Of a stretch of 19,321 nt of DNA, positions 1-7,395 are shown piece by piece. The stretch is taken from assembly GCA_046719185.1 (NCBI GenBank), contig JBDNDK010000025.1, forward strand, positions 1 through 19,321. Reading direction: 5' to 3'. Under the pieces are notes generated by a model. That model was given only the letters and a program-made list of their open reading frames with translations. It did no database searches and was not told the origin of the DNA. Origin of the DNA: JBDNDK01 sp046719185. GTDB lineage: Bacteria > Armatimonadota > UBA5829. A program made the translations under genes and the position numbers. How positions within the stretch are numbered: the first letter of the stretch is position 1; each line of letters starts with the position of its first letter.

Positions 1-1
1 A

Positions 2-655
2 ATGAGGAAGGTATTAGTGCTCTCATTTACACTTGTAGTGCTATTTTCATTAGTATGTACAACCTTTGCAGATGATTTAGTAGCTCCACCTTGGCAAAGA
101 TATTCACCTGGGACTACTTATGCTTTATGGGAATTCAATTATGAAACAGCACCAGGTGCACCTGTTGTTGCTGATGATTATTACAATCCATATGGCATTC
201 CAACAGCCAGACCTTATCCTGGAGTTGGACAGAGTTATATTTCTCAATGGGGTGGCAGAGAAGGTTTATGGCCTCTTTCTGGGACAATTGAAGTTGATAT
301 AAATAATCAACCAATTGCAAACCCATATAAAGATATTTGGATTCAACTTACATGGGCAAAACAAACAGTTGACAGTATACCATATATAAGTGAATTATTA
401 AGTGGAGCTACTGGAACATTAGTAGGTCAACATGTTGTTTTAGGTCCAACTGGATATGTTGGGGATTGGTATCACAGTGTATATCAAATAAGAATCTATC
501 CAAACCCAAGTTTTGAGACAATAAAAATTGATGGAACTATAGTTGTTGATCAATTAGTAATTGATACAATATGTGTTCCAGAACCTGCAAACATATTAGC
601 TTTAGTTGGCGGACTTGCTGGAATTGGTGGATTTGCAATAAGAAGAAGAAAATAA
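2..655 (+). CDS. PEP-CTERM sorting domain surface protein (copy 1)
   Basis: A 217-residue exported protein of unknown function. Residues 1-23 form a signal peptide (basic MRK, hydrophobic core, cleavage likely after TFA). The C-terminus (about 192-217) is a PEP-CTERM signal: the VPEPA motif, a hydrophobic Leu/Gly-rich helix, then RRRK. In that family an exosortase is expected to cut at the PEP motif and hand the protein on to the cell surface. The middle is rich in Trp, Tyr, Pro and Gly and probably beta-structured; I recognise no catalytic motif. The ATG lies at the window edge, so the ribosome binding site is not visible. The gene is paralogous to the next one, with the first 105 bases identical (2-106 against 890-994). 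An intrinsic terminator follows at once, so it is probably transcribed alone. Confidence 0.85.
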   Translation: MRKVLVLSFTLVVLFSLVCTTFADDLVAPPWQRYSPGTTYALWEFNYETAPGAPVVADDYYNPYGIPTARPYPGVGQSYISQWGGREGLWPLSGTIEVDINNQPIANPYKDIWIQLTWAKQTVDSIPYISELLSGATGTLVGQHVVLGPTGYVGDWYHSVYQIRIYPNPSFETIKIDGTIVVDQLVIDTICVPEPANILALVGGLAGIGGFAIRRRK

Positions 656-681
656 AAATATTAGTTTTAATATAGAATTGT

Positions 682-710
682 AAGCTGGGTTTTTACACCC
701 AGCTTTTTTT
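682..710 (+). terminator. Intrinsic terminator of PEP-CTERM copy 1
   Basis: A perfect 9-bp stem, AAGCTGGGT (682-690) with ACCCAGCTT (697-705), a 6-base loop and a run of seven T at 704-710. It lies 26 bases after the stop codon. Confidence 0.9.
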
Positions 711-735
711 GTGTAAAATATTTAGTTTTCTCCTC

Positions 736-764
736 TTGACAAGTGAGTATTTTGATGATACCTT
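736..764 (+). promoter_or_regulatory. Candidate sigma-70 promoter for PEP-CTERM copy 2
   Basis: TTGACA at 736-741, a 17-base spacer, then TACCTT at 759-764. The -35 is consensus and the -10 keeps the TA...T pattern. It would give a leader of about 120 bases. The leader carries a 12-base match to an arm of the palindromic element near 9764 and a small hairpin (GCATATA 834-840 with TATATGC 858-864). Confidence 0.5.
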
Positions 765-889
765 GCAATTAGGTATAAGAAGAATTTATTACTTGTAAAT
801 TTGGTTTAATTAATATTTCAAGAATGTCATTCTGCATATACCATGAAAAAATCAAAATATATGCGAGTAATTAAAGGAGGAAAAAGAGA

Positions 890-1540
890 ATGAGGAAGGT
901 ATTAGTGCTCTCATTTACACTTGTAGTGCTATTTTCATTAGTATGTACAACCTTTGCAGATGATTTAGTAGCTCCACCTTGGCAAAGATATTCAGCCGGG
1001 ACCACTTATGCTTTATGGGAATTTGGTACAAATGATTCACCTGTAGCTCCAGATGATTGGTTTAATCCAAATGGAATGCCAATGGCAATTCCAGTTCCCG
1101 GACTTTTCCAAGCTTGGTGGAATGAATGGGGAGGCAGGCAAGGTGTTTGGCCTCTTTCAGGAACAATCAATGTTGGAATTAATAACTATGCTAATAACAA
1201 TCCATACAAAGATATATGGATTCAGCTAACTTGGGCACAACAAACTATAAATGTTTTTCCAATTGTTAAGGAAACAACTACAAACATATTAGCAGAATTA
1301 GTTCAAAGAACACCATTAGGTCCAACAGGTATGGGAGTTGGTGATGGTATGTGGTATCATGATGTTTATTGGATCAGAATGTATCCTAATCCAGATTTTG
1401 AGAACATTTTAATTGATGGTGCTGTTATGGTTGACCAATTAGTAATTGACACTATATGTGTTCCAGAACCTGCCAGTATCTTAGCATTATTAGGTGGAGT
1501 TGCAGGAATTGGTGGATTTGCATTAAGAAGAAGAAAATAG
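890..1540 (+). CDS. PEP-CTERM sorting domain surface protein (copy 2)
   Basis: A 216-residue paralogue of the preceding gene with the same build: signal peptide 1-23, a Trp/Tyr/Gly/Pro-rich middle, and a PEP-CTERM signal at about 191-216 (VPEPAS, hydrophobic helix, RRRK). The ATG follows a strong AAAGGAGG ribosome binding site. The first 35 codons are identical in DNA to copy 1, synonymous sites included. The central part differs in sequence and has insertions and deletions, while islands such as PLSGTI, NPYKDIWIQLTWA and VDQLVIDTICVPEPA are shared. The C-terminal islands differ at synonymous sites, so identity at the 5' end is not explained by protein-level selection alone. Likely a cell-surface or matrix protein; the ligand is unknown. 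Confidence 0.87.
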   Translation: MRKVLVLSFTLVVLFSLVCTTFADDLVAPPWQRYSAGTTYALWEFGTNDSPVAPDDWFNPNGMPMAIPVPGLFQAWWNEWGGRQGVWPLSGTINVGINNYANNNPYKDIWIQLTWAQQTINVFPIVKETTTNILAELVQRTPLGPTGMGVGDGMWYHDVYWIRMYPNPDFENILIDGAVMVDQLVIDTICVPEPASILALLGGVAGIGGFALRRRK

Positions 1541-1566
1541 TAATTTAGTTTTCCAATCTACAAACA

Positions 1567-2529
1567 TTAGAGACTGGGTTCATCCCAGTCTTTTTTATTT
1601 TCAATCCTCTTTCCACCTTCACATATTCCCTGATATCTGCATATTCTGCAGTTGAATAGATCATCTGTGATTGGGAAGTTTTCAATATTTGCTGGTTCAT
1701 TTGGAGCTGGTTCCAACTTTAGCATTTCTTCAAAATTCTCTTTTGCTTGATTTTTAGCATACTCAATATCTTCTTTTGATGGATAAAATTCATCAATCTG
1801 CATATCTGGAAGTAGATAACAAGCACAAAGCTTTGTTTCTTCTGGATTCCATCCCCATTTTTCTTTTGCAAAAATAGAATAGAATATTAACTGTTGTCTA
1901 TCTGTTTCAGTATGCTTGCCGGTTTTCCAGTCAATAATTGTAGGCACTCCATCAATCTTTGATGCAAAATCCAGCTTTGCATACACTAGTATTCCATCAA
2001 GGTTAAAGTTTGGGAATGAGTTTTCTTTTTCTATATATGCCTCTGAAAGATTGCATTTAGATGAAATGCTCTGCCATAGGTCTGATTGAATGAGATTATG
2101 AACAGCTTGCCATGCTGATTCCTGCATTTCTTTTGCTCTTTCTTTTGTATTTTCCATATTGTAGTAGTGTTCTAGTAGATTAGTTATTTGGCTTTGTTTT
2201 TTTCCGATAGGAAGATTTTCTTTTTTCCACATTTTGAAATATGATTCTTTGTATTTCTCTCTTAATATTTCAGTGATTCTGCCTTTGCATCTTGTGTAAT
2301 CCATTGGATTAGGTGTTTTTAATGACTCCAATGCTTCTGAAATTACAGAATGTACAACACTACCTCTGAGCATTATAAGAGTTGTTATGTTTCTCATTTC
2401 ATAAAGCTGCCATCTTGCTCTTATATCTTGTCCCCAGAATCTGTGCAGAAAATAAAATCTTTTGCAAGAATCAAAATGAATTTTTTTAGAAAAAGACCAA
2501 GAAAGTGGTGCAGGCTGCCAATCTCTCAT
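1567..2529 (-). CDS. PD-(D/E)XK nuclease, RecB/Cas4-like with Fe-S cysteine signature
   Basis: A stand-alone nuclease of 320 residues, resembling the C-terminal nuclease domain of RecB/AddB and the Cas4 superfamily (PDDEXK_1 type). Visible motifs, in order: Cys22 in a DSCKRFYF context; G56...H60, the early acidic/His motif region; Asp187 in AKLDF; the core IIDWKTGK with Asp200 and Lys202; the Q213xxxY217 motif; and Cys294, Cys297 and Cys303 near the C-terminus. One N-terminal Cys plus three C-terminal Cys spaced Cx2Cx5C is the usual 4Fe-4S arrangement of AddB and Cas4. The ATG at 2529 has a GAGGT ribosome binding site 5 bases upstream. There is no helicase partner and no cas gene in view, so it could serve in repair, recombination or defence. 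It diverges from the NdpA-like gene. Confidence 0.82.
   Translation of the reverse strand: MRDWQPAPLSWSFSKKIHFDSCKRFYFLHRFWGQDIRARWQLYEMRNITTLIMLRGSVVHSVISEALESLKTPNPMDYTRCKGRITEILREKYKESYFKMWKKENLPIGKKQSQITNLLEHYYNMENTKERAKEMQESAWQAVHNLIQSDLWQSISSKCNLSEAYIEKENSFPNFNLDGILVYAKLDFASKIDGVPTIIDWKTGKHTETDRQQLIFYSIFAKEKWGWNPEETKLCACYLLPDMQIDEFYPSKEDIEYAKNQAKENFEEMLKLEPAPNEPANIENFPITDDLFNCRICRYQGICEGGKRIENKKDWDEPSL
1571..1596 (+). terminator. Intrinsic terminator of PEP-CTERM copy 2
   Basis: Stem AGACTGGG (1571-1578) with CCCAGTCT (1584-1591), a 5-base loop and T's to 1596. It overlaps the last codons of the convergent nuclease gene, so those codons are also constrained as a hairpin. Confidence 0.85.
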
Positions 2530-2552
2530 TCCATACCTCAGATTTTTGATGT

Positions 2553-2581
2553 ATTATATATGTCTAGTTGATAGAGTCTAA
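2553..2581 (-). promoter_or_regulatory. Possible minus-strand promoter of the nuclease gene
   Basis: Read on the minus strand, a perfect TATAAT lies at 2558-2553 with only a weak -35 (TTAGAC, 2581-2576) 17 bases upstream. It would leave a leader of about 20 bases. The same roughly 100-bp gap must also hold the promoter of the divergent NdpA-like gene. Confidence 0.35.
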
Positions 2582-2611
2582 CTTGTTTTTGTTGTTTAGA
2601 CAAGTTTTTTC
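2580..2611 (+). other. Hairpin with T-run in the leader of the NdpA-like gene
   Basis: AACTTGT (2580-2586) can pair with ACAAGTT (2600-2606), followed by a T-run to 2610, just before the GGAGG ribosome binding site. Nearby GTCTAA (2576-2581) and TTTAGAC (2595-2601) form a competing pair. This looks like a weak terminator or attenuator inside the leader, but the stem is AU-rich and could be chance. Confidence 0.3.
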
Positions 2612-2630
2612 AAAACATGGAGGTTTTTTG

Positions 2631-3644
2631 ATGCAGGATATTCAAGCAGTTGAGCTTGTAAGACTAGTAATTCACGGCATAAATAATTTTTCAGATGAAC
2701 CAGAACTTGCTGATAAAGAAGAGATTCTTTCAGAAGGTCTGAGACACTTTTTTGAAGAACATATCAGAAATTCTTTGAAGTCATCAAGTGCAAAAACAGG
2801 GAAATTCAATGGTCCTGATACTACTATTGCTACTTGTGTTTCAAATATTATAGATAGACCAGAAGATTTTGTAGAGCAATGTAAAGTGATAGGATTGTGG
2901 TTTGCTCATCAAATGGAAAGATCTTCAGAGGTGCAGACTTTTCTTGCTGTAGGCCTTTTTATAGATCCAGATACTGATGAAAGATACATTGCTCTGTTAA
3001 AGCTCGATCCTGTGAGAGCATTTGTTAAAAAAGATGGAGATGCCACCAAATTTGAACAGATTCAAATACTTCCAGACCCATCTAAAACTTTATTCAGATA
3101 TGCAATTGTGAGACCATATTCTGTAGATAACAGGTTTGATGTTATTTACAGAAATCAATCAGCTTCAAGAGAAGAAGATCCTGAAATTGCAAAAATGTGG
3201 ACAGAGGGTTTTCTGGAGTGTTTTGAAGTACCATCACCCAAGCAGATGACTCAGCTTGTGGTCAAAGAAACAGAAAAATGGATTCAGCAAAATGATGAAA
3301 GATTGGAAGAAGAAGATGCCACAAAACTCAGAAATGGTGTCAGAACTATGGCTCAGTCTGAGGAAATGAATGTTGAATCTATTGCAGAAGCTGCCTTAAA
3401 ACAAGAAGAACTTAGAGAAGAATATATTGGAAGACTTCTTGATAAGGGTCTTACAGAAACTGTATTTTCACCAGACAGGCAATGGGCAGAGAGAAACAGC
3501 AGAAAAACCACTTATGTGTGTGATGATAATGTGCAGATTACAGGTCCTAGCGATGTGATTGATGAGATTGTGCAGATATTACCAAAATCTCCAGATAAAA
3601 AAACTAGAATAGTAATTGAAACACATAAATTCTTGCAGAAATAA
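2631..3644 (+). CDS. Nucleoid-associated protein, NdpA/YejK (37-kDa) family
   Basis: A 337-residue protein, close to the roughly 335 residues usual for NdpA/YejK. I chose the ATG at 2631 because GGAGG lies 7 bases upstream; an in-frame TTG at 2568 would add 21 residues but has no ribosome binding site. The N-terminal part runs MQDIQAVELVRLVIHGI, then a strand-rich block containing FLAVGLFIDPDTDERYIAL at about residues 101-119. The C-terminal part has the pattern of a conserved Phe, then Asp-Arg (FSPDRQWAER), then strands and IVIE, which fits this family. Known members bind double-stranded DNA in the nucleoid. No signal peptide or membrane segment. The assignment rests on remembered family patterns, so it is moderately sure. 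Confidence 0.68.
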   Translation: MQDIQAVELVRLVIHGINNFSDEPELADKEEILSEGLRHFFEEHIRNSLKSSSAKTGKFNGPDTTIATCVSNIIDRPEDFVEQCKVIGLWFAHQMERSSEVQTFLAVGLFIDPDTDERYIALLKLDPVRAFVKKDGDATKFEQIQILPDPSKTLFRYAIVRPYSVDNRFDVIYRNQSASREEDPEIAKMWTEGFLECFEVPSPKQMTQLVVKETEKWIQQNDERLEEEDATKLRNGVRTMAQSEEMNVESIAEAALKQEELREEYIGRLLDKGLTETVFSPDRQWAERNSRKTTYVCDDNVQITGPSDVIDEIVQILPKSPDKKTRIVIETHKFLQK

Positions 3645-3679
3645 AAAAATATATTCTTGTTTTCTCCTTAAATAGTAGA

Positions 3680-3715
3680 AATTCATCATTAAAATAATTA
3701 TTATATTGATGAGTT
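3680..3715. repeat. 36-bp near-perfect palindrome upstream of the secreted-protein gene
   Basis: Comparing this stretch with its reverse complement gives 15 of 18 matching positions per half. The arms read AATTCATCA and TGATGAGTT around the symmetric core AATAATTATT. It sits about 36 bases after the NdpA-like gene and 25 before the next start codon. No T-run follows on the plus strand, so it is more like an operator or a processed hairpin than a terminator. Confidence 0.6.
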
Positions 3716-3740
3716 AAAAAATCTATAAAAGGAGAAAATA

Positions 3741-5291
3741 TTGAAAAAGTTTGCTATTGTTTTAATTTTGCTATGTGTATGCGTTTTATATGCTAATGCA
3801 GATTGGCAGTTTGTAGGCACATCTGGTTTTAGTACTACACCATCTCTAATCACAAATTATAATGATGTGATAATGAACAGTATTGCTGTTGATAATGCAG
3901 GCAATGTATTTGCAACTGCAAATCATGGAAACAACACTTCTGCCGGAGGTGGAGTTACCATCTTCAAAACTGATGGCACAAAAATAGATATTGATTTATT
4001 TACTCTTGGTTATCCTGGAGGTGTAACAAAATTAGTAAAAGCTGGTGATGGTAAGATATATGCCCTCCAAAATTGGATAAGACTATCTCAATATAATTCC
4101 AATGCTGGTGTCTATAGAGATACTGGTGTTGACAGCAGAATTCTTAGAATAAATCTAGATGGAAGTGTGGATTTAATTATTAATGGTGGTTCAAAACCTG
4201 TTGGTCAGAATGCATTATTAAGAATCACAGGCATGGCTGTTGGTGAAGATGGCAATTTGTATTTCAAGAGAAATAGAAGCAATAATGAGGCAGGCTATAA
4301 TTTTAGAAACTATATGTTGTGGAGATATAATGTCTATACAAGCCAAATAGAATCTGCTCCTACTCAACCATATAATTCTGGTTCACAGGTAGATGTTGGT
4401 TTCTTTGATTTTGAAAATGCTGGAGATAATGCTTTTGCTACAATTGTAATTCCTACAAGTAATACAGCAGATTATTCTCTTGGTGCTTTCCCTGTGAAAT
4501 GGGATATGCAGTTAAACATTGTTGGTCTTGCAAATATGCAATATATGGAACTCTGCACTGCTGTTACTCTAACAGCCTATGATAATGTGAATAGATGTCT
4601 TTACATAGGCTCCAGAGGTAAATTTAAAGCACTACAGATGCTTAGGCTAAATGGCTATGAAAATACAAACGGATTGTTTGATCCAACCACGGGATACATT
4701 GGCACAAAAGATATAATCTATCCAAATGGCAATAATCCATTTACTTCAAAGGTGGATGATGGAGGTCAGTGGTGGATTTCAGCAATGGCAGTAAATCCTA
4801 TTGATAATAAATTATGGATTGCTTGGACCGCTCAGGCAGGATATTTTAGAGATAATCCTGGTATTGTGTGGAAATTATCATATGGTGATATGTCTTGCAC
4901 TGAAAATGTTGGAATGCCTGATGAAAATTCTTTCACTGTTGGTCTGACATTTAGCAATAATAAAGCTTATGCTCTTGTGTGTGATAAAACATCAGGAAAT
5001 TATAAAGTTTATAAGTATCAGCTGGTTCAAGAAGCTATCCCACTTTCTGTTAGAGAAATAAAAAATAGTCAAAATGAATCAGAAGTGATTACTGATTCAG
5101 CTAAAAAAGTTTCTGCTGTATTTGATACATTTTTCTATATTCAAGATGATGATAGGTTTAGTGGGATAAAAATTGTCCCTATTGATAATTCAACCATGCC
5201 TGCAGTTGGAGATAGTGTAATAGTGCAGGGAACAAAAGATACAATTGAAAATGAAGCTGTGATAACTAATGCTATAGTAAACATTCAATAA
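3741..5291 (+). CDS. Secreted beta-propeller-like protein with C-terminal OB-like module
   Basis: A 516-residue exported protein. The start is TTG at 3741, with GGAG 6 bases upstream and a clean signal peptide right after it (MKK, hydrophobic core, cleavage after YANA). Residues about 25-430 hold repeated NHL/SMP-30-like blade motifs such as GMAVGEDGNLYF and ISAMAVNPIDNKLWIAW, suggesting a beta-propeller. Residues about 440-516 form a separate small module with FYIQDDDRFSGIKI, then VGDSVIVQGT and an ENEAVI strand, which resembles OB-fold-like appendages of large surface proteins. There is no PEP-CTERM signal, LPXTG motif or transmembrane tail, so it is probably periplasmic, secreted or loosely surface-bound. 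No catalytic residues can be named; substrate unknown. Confidence 0.75.
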   Translation: MKKFAIVLILLCVCVLYANADWQFVGTSGFSTTPSLITNYNDVIMNSIAVDNAGNVFATANHGNNTSAGGGVTIFKTDGTKIDIDLFTLGYPGGVTKLVKAGDGKIYALQNWIRLSQYNSNAGVYRDTGVDSRILRINLDGSVDLIINGGSKPVGQNALLRITGMAVGEDGNLYFKRNRSNNEAGYNFRNYMLWRYNVYTSQIESAPTQPYNSGSQVDVGFFDFENAGDNAFATIVIPTSNTADYSLGAFPVKWDMQLNIVGLANMQYMELCTAVTLTAYDNVNRCLYIGSRGKFKALQMLRLNGYENTNGLFDPTTGYIGTKDIIYPNGNNPFTSKVDDGGQWWISAMAVNPIDNKLWIAWTAQAGYFRDNPGIVWKLSYGDMSCTENVGMPDENSFTVGLTFSNNKAYALVCDKTSGNYKVYKYQLVQEAIPLSVREIKNSQNESEVITDSAKKVSAVFDTFFYIQDDDRFSGIKIVPIDNSTMPAVGDSVIVQGTKDTIENEAVITNAIVNIQ

Positions 5292-5322
5292 ATACAATAA
5301 TATTAATATTGAGACTAACAGA

Positions 5323-5385
5323 AAAGGCTTTTTTAGGTTTATCTTTTATATCAAAAGATGACTTAAGATAGCCTTTCTCTTTTTA
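5323..5385 (+). terminator. Two-stem intrinsic terminator after the secreted-protein gene
   Basis: Outer stem AAAGGCT (5323-5329) with AGCCTTT (5370-5376), enclosing an inner hairpin ATCTTTT (5341-5347) with AAAAGAT (5353-5359), then a T-run at 5380-5384. Part of the T-run also belongs to the 13-bp inverted repeat described next. Confidence 0.6.
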
Positions 5386-5423
5386 TTAGAATGAATTTAA
5401 GATTTTTTTGTCTAATAAAAAGA
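5378..5423 (+). promoter_or_regulatory. 13-bp perfect inverted repeat abutting the DUF2207 ribosome binding site
   Basis: TCTTTTTATTAGA (5378-5390) is the exact reverse complement of TCTAATAAAAAGA (5411-5423), with a 20-base loop that includes a T7 run. The right arm ends three bases before the GAGG ribosome binding site (5427-5430) of the DUF2207 gene. The left arm uses the U-tract of the upstream terminator. It could be a 5' leader structure, an mRNA-end stabiliser or a read-through switch. Confidence 0.55.
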
Positions 5424-5439
5424 AGAGAGGTGTGGGATA

Positions 5440-7293
5440 ATGAAATTTAAATTATTGAAGTTATTAGCATTTGCTATAGTGATTACAACTTTTATTTCAG
5501 CAGATTGCGTATTTTCAAAGTCGTATTATCATCCACTTATTGAACAAGTTTTTGAGCTTAGGCAAAATGGTGATGTTGTTGTTACAGATACAAGAACATT
5601 CAGTTTTGATGGTGATTTTTCTTGGGCTGAGCTTGAAATTAAAAATGCTTCAAAAGATTATAACTACACACTTGAATTCAGAGGTGTTTGGGATAAAAAT
5701 ACAGGTCAGCAGCTGCAGTCTCAGGTTATAGCAGGACATGAATCTCAAATACTAAAATGGTTTTATACTGCAAATAATGAAACCAAAGTATTTGAAATTA
5801 AATATGTGATAAGAAATATTGTTGGTAAATATTCTGATGTAGCACAATTTTATTGGAAAGCAGTTGAAGATGACCATGCAAAAATATCTCAGGTTAATAT
5901 AAAAGTTATCCCTCCAGCTAAAAGTCCAGATTTGTTTAAAGTATTTGTTCACAGCAAAGCTGGAATAGGTGATTTGATTTTTGCTGATGATTTTTCTTAT
6001 GCAAAAGTGAGTATGAATAATATTCCAGAGACAAGTTTTGTTGAGTTGAATGTTCTTTTAGATCCAAAATTATTTGCAGCTGCTCCATTATTAACAGGTA
6101 AAACCTATGAAAGTATATTACAGGAAGAAAAAGAAAATTTTGAAAAAGCTGAAAGGGAAGCAAAATCACTGTTAATGGCAATTTATTTTGCTATTGGTGT
6201 TGGAGTAATAATGATAATAGCATTTGCTGTTGTTTATGCAAATTCAGGGAAAGAGCCTGACACTGGCTACAATGGAATTTATGAAAGAGAGCCTCCAGAT
6301 TATATACCTCCTGCTGTGCTGCCTGCAATTTTAGAACAAGGTTCTTATAAGCAAGATAAAATGGGTGATGCTTTTGGGGCAACTCTTATAGAATGTGCAC
6401 GATTGGGCTATCTTGAAATTAATGAATATGATAAAAAGGGCTTTTTGAGATCTACAAATGAATTTTTATATGTTCTTACTGAAAAAGGCAAAAAGCTTCT
6501 CTCTGGAGGCAATATAGAGTTAGCTGAAAAAGAAAGACCATTAGAAAGCTTTGAGAAAGATGTACTTACTATAGTATTTAATCAAGCTGGTTCAGGTGAG
6601 ACTTCATCAACTGAGCAAATTGAAAAATGGGGAAAGAAAATTGTTGGCGAAAAGAGCAATTTCCTAATTTTCATTGAGCGATGGGGACCTGAGATGAGAA
6701 AATGGTATGAGAGAAAATATTATGAACTTGATGACAGAAGGTCTGCAGCTGTAAGAAATTATTTCATTGCTGCATTAGTTATGCTTTCTGCACTTCCTTT
6801 AGTATTTAGAAAACCGGAGCCTGTTATTGTATCCGGCATAATAGGTGCAATTTTAATTTTGATAAGTATTAAGACTCTCAGCAGAAGAACTCCAGAAGCT
6901 GCTCTTATGCGTCAAAAATGGATGGCATTTAAGAGATTTATTACAGATTTTTCTGCTATGAAAGAATCTGGACCAAATCTTCTTCATATGTGGGATCACT
7001 ATCTTGTGTATGCTGTATCTCTTGGTGTAGCAAAGAAAATGCTTGAAAATCTTGAGCTAGTGGCAAAAGAATATAATACTGATTTACACAGACCTATATG
7101 GTATACTTCCAGTTCATCACAAAATCTTTCGTCTGCATCAATGATAAATACTTCCTCACTGCAGTCACTATCAAAATCTATGTCAAACTTCCAAAGTATG
7201 TCTAGAGCTTTGTCTTCATCCAGCTCAAGCGGTGGAGGCTTTAGTGGTGGTGGCGGCGGCGGTGGTGGCGGTGGAAGCAGCAGAGCCGGCTGA
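5440..7293 (+). CDS. DUF2207 domain membrane protein with poly-glycine C-terminus
   Basis: A 617-residue membrane protein of the DUF2207 family, whose function is not established. Residues 1-21 look like a signal sequence. Residues about 30-215 are the strand-rich extracytoplasmic DUF2207 region, followed by a charged helix (about 225-242). Transmembrane helices lie at about 243-267, 440-456 and 461-477. A soluble region at about 280-430 includes a winged-helix-like stretch (FGATLIECARLGYLEINEYD). Near the C-terminus the family pattern HMWDHYLVYAVSLGVAKKM occurs (516-534), then a Ser/Met-rich linker and a tail with ten consecutive Gly, which is typical of the family. GAGG lies 9 bases before the ATG. 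The GGN tract at about 7243-7275 is a GC-rich simple repeat in an AT-rich gene. Confidence 0.9.
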   Translation: MKFKLLKLLAFAIVITTFISADCVFSKSYYHPLIEQVFELRQNGDVVVTDTRTFSFDGDFSWAELEIKNASKDYNYTLEFRGVWDKNTGQQLQSQVIAGHESQILKWFYTANNETKVFEIKYVIRNIVGKYSDVAQFYWKAVEDDHAKISQVNIKVIPPAKSPDLFKVFVHSKAGIGDLIFADDFSYAKVSMNNIPETSFVELNVLLDPKLFAAAPLLTGKTYESILQEEKENFEKAEREAKSLLMAIYFAIGVGVIMIIAFAVVYANSGKEPDTGYNGIYEREPPDYIPPAVLPAILEQGSYKQDKMGDAFGATLIECARLGYLEINEYDKKGFLRSTNEFLYVLTEKGKKLLSGGNIELAEKERPLESFEKDVLTIVFNQAGSGETSSTEQIEKWGKKIVGEKSNFLIFIERWGPEMRKWYERKYYELDDRRSAAVRNYFIAALVMLSALPLVFRKPEPVIVSGIIGAILILISIKTLSRRTPEAALMRQKWMAFKRFITDFSAMKESGPNLLHMWDHYLVYAVSLGVAKKMLENLELVAKEYNTDLHRPIWYTSSSSQNLSSASMINTSSLQSLSKSMSNFQSMSRALSSSSSSGGGFSGGGGGGGGGGSSRAG

Positions 7294-7313
7294 AAAATAA
7301 TTTTAATTTCATG

Positions 7314-7341
7314 TTGTTATTTCAAAATAATAGGGTATAAT
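7314..7341 (+). promoter_or_regulatory. Promoter of the rrf2-ferredoxin-hcp operon
   Basis: TTGTTA at 7314-7319, a 16-base spacer and a consensus TATAAT at 7336-7341. Transcription would start near 7348, at the edge of the palindrome at 7351. Confidence 0.7.
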
Positions 7342-7350
7342 CGTATTGAG

Positions 7351-7362
7351 GTATTGCAATAC
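7351..7362. promoter_or_regulatory. Perfect palindrome, candidate Rrf2 operator
   Basis: GTATTGCAATAC is a perfect 12-bp palindrome ten bases after the -10 box, with a second GTATTG at 7343-7348. Its place fits a repressor site overlapping the transcription start. Autoregulation by the adjacent Rrf2 protein is inferred. Confidence 0.5.
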
Positions 7363-7375
7363 ATTTATGCATGAA

Positions 7376-7391
7376 TATTCTCTGGAGAATA
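7376..7391. promoter_or_regulatory. Inverted repeat over the rrf2 ribosome binding site
   Basis: TATTCTC (7376-7382) and GAGAATA (7385-7391) are exact inverted arms separated by two bases, and GGAG (7384-7387) of the ribosome binding site lies in the right half. It may be a second protein site; a two-base loop makes an RNA hairpin unlikely at full length. Confidence 0.35.
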
Positions 7392-7395
7392 GTAG

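Noticed and set aside
656..889. Extra small gene between the two PEP-CTERM genes
   Set aside because: Only a terminator, a promoter-like pair and short AT-rich repeats are seen; no frame has a ribosome binding site and useful length.
1567..2529. Nuclease gene as Cas4 of a CRISPR-Cas system
   Set aside because: No cas1, cas2 or other cas gene and no repeat-spacer array anywhere in the window; the Fe-S RecB fold alone does not show CRISPR function.
2568..2630. TTG at 2568 as start of the NdpA-like protein
   Set aside because: No ribosome binding site there, and the hairpin with T-run lies inside the extra segment; ATG at 2631 has GGAGG at 7 bases.
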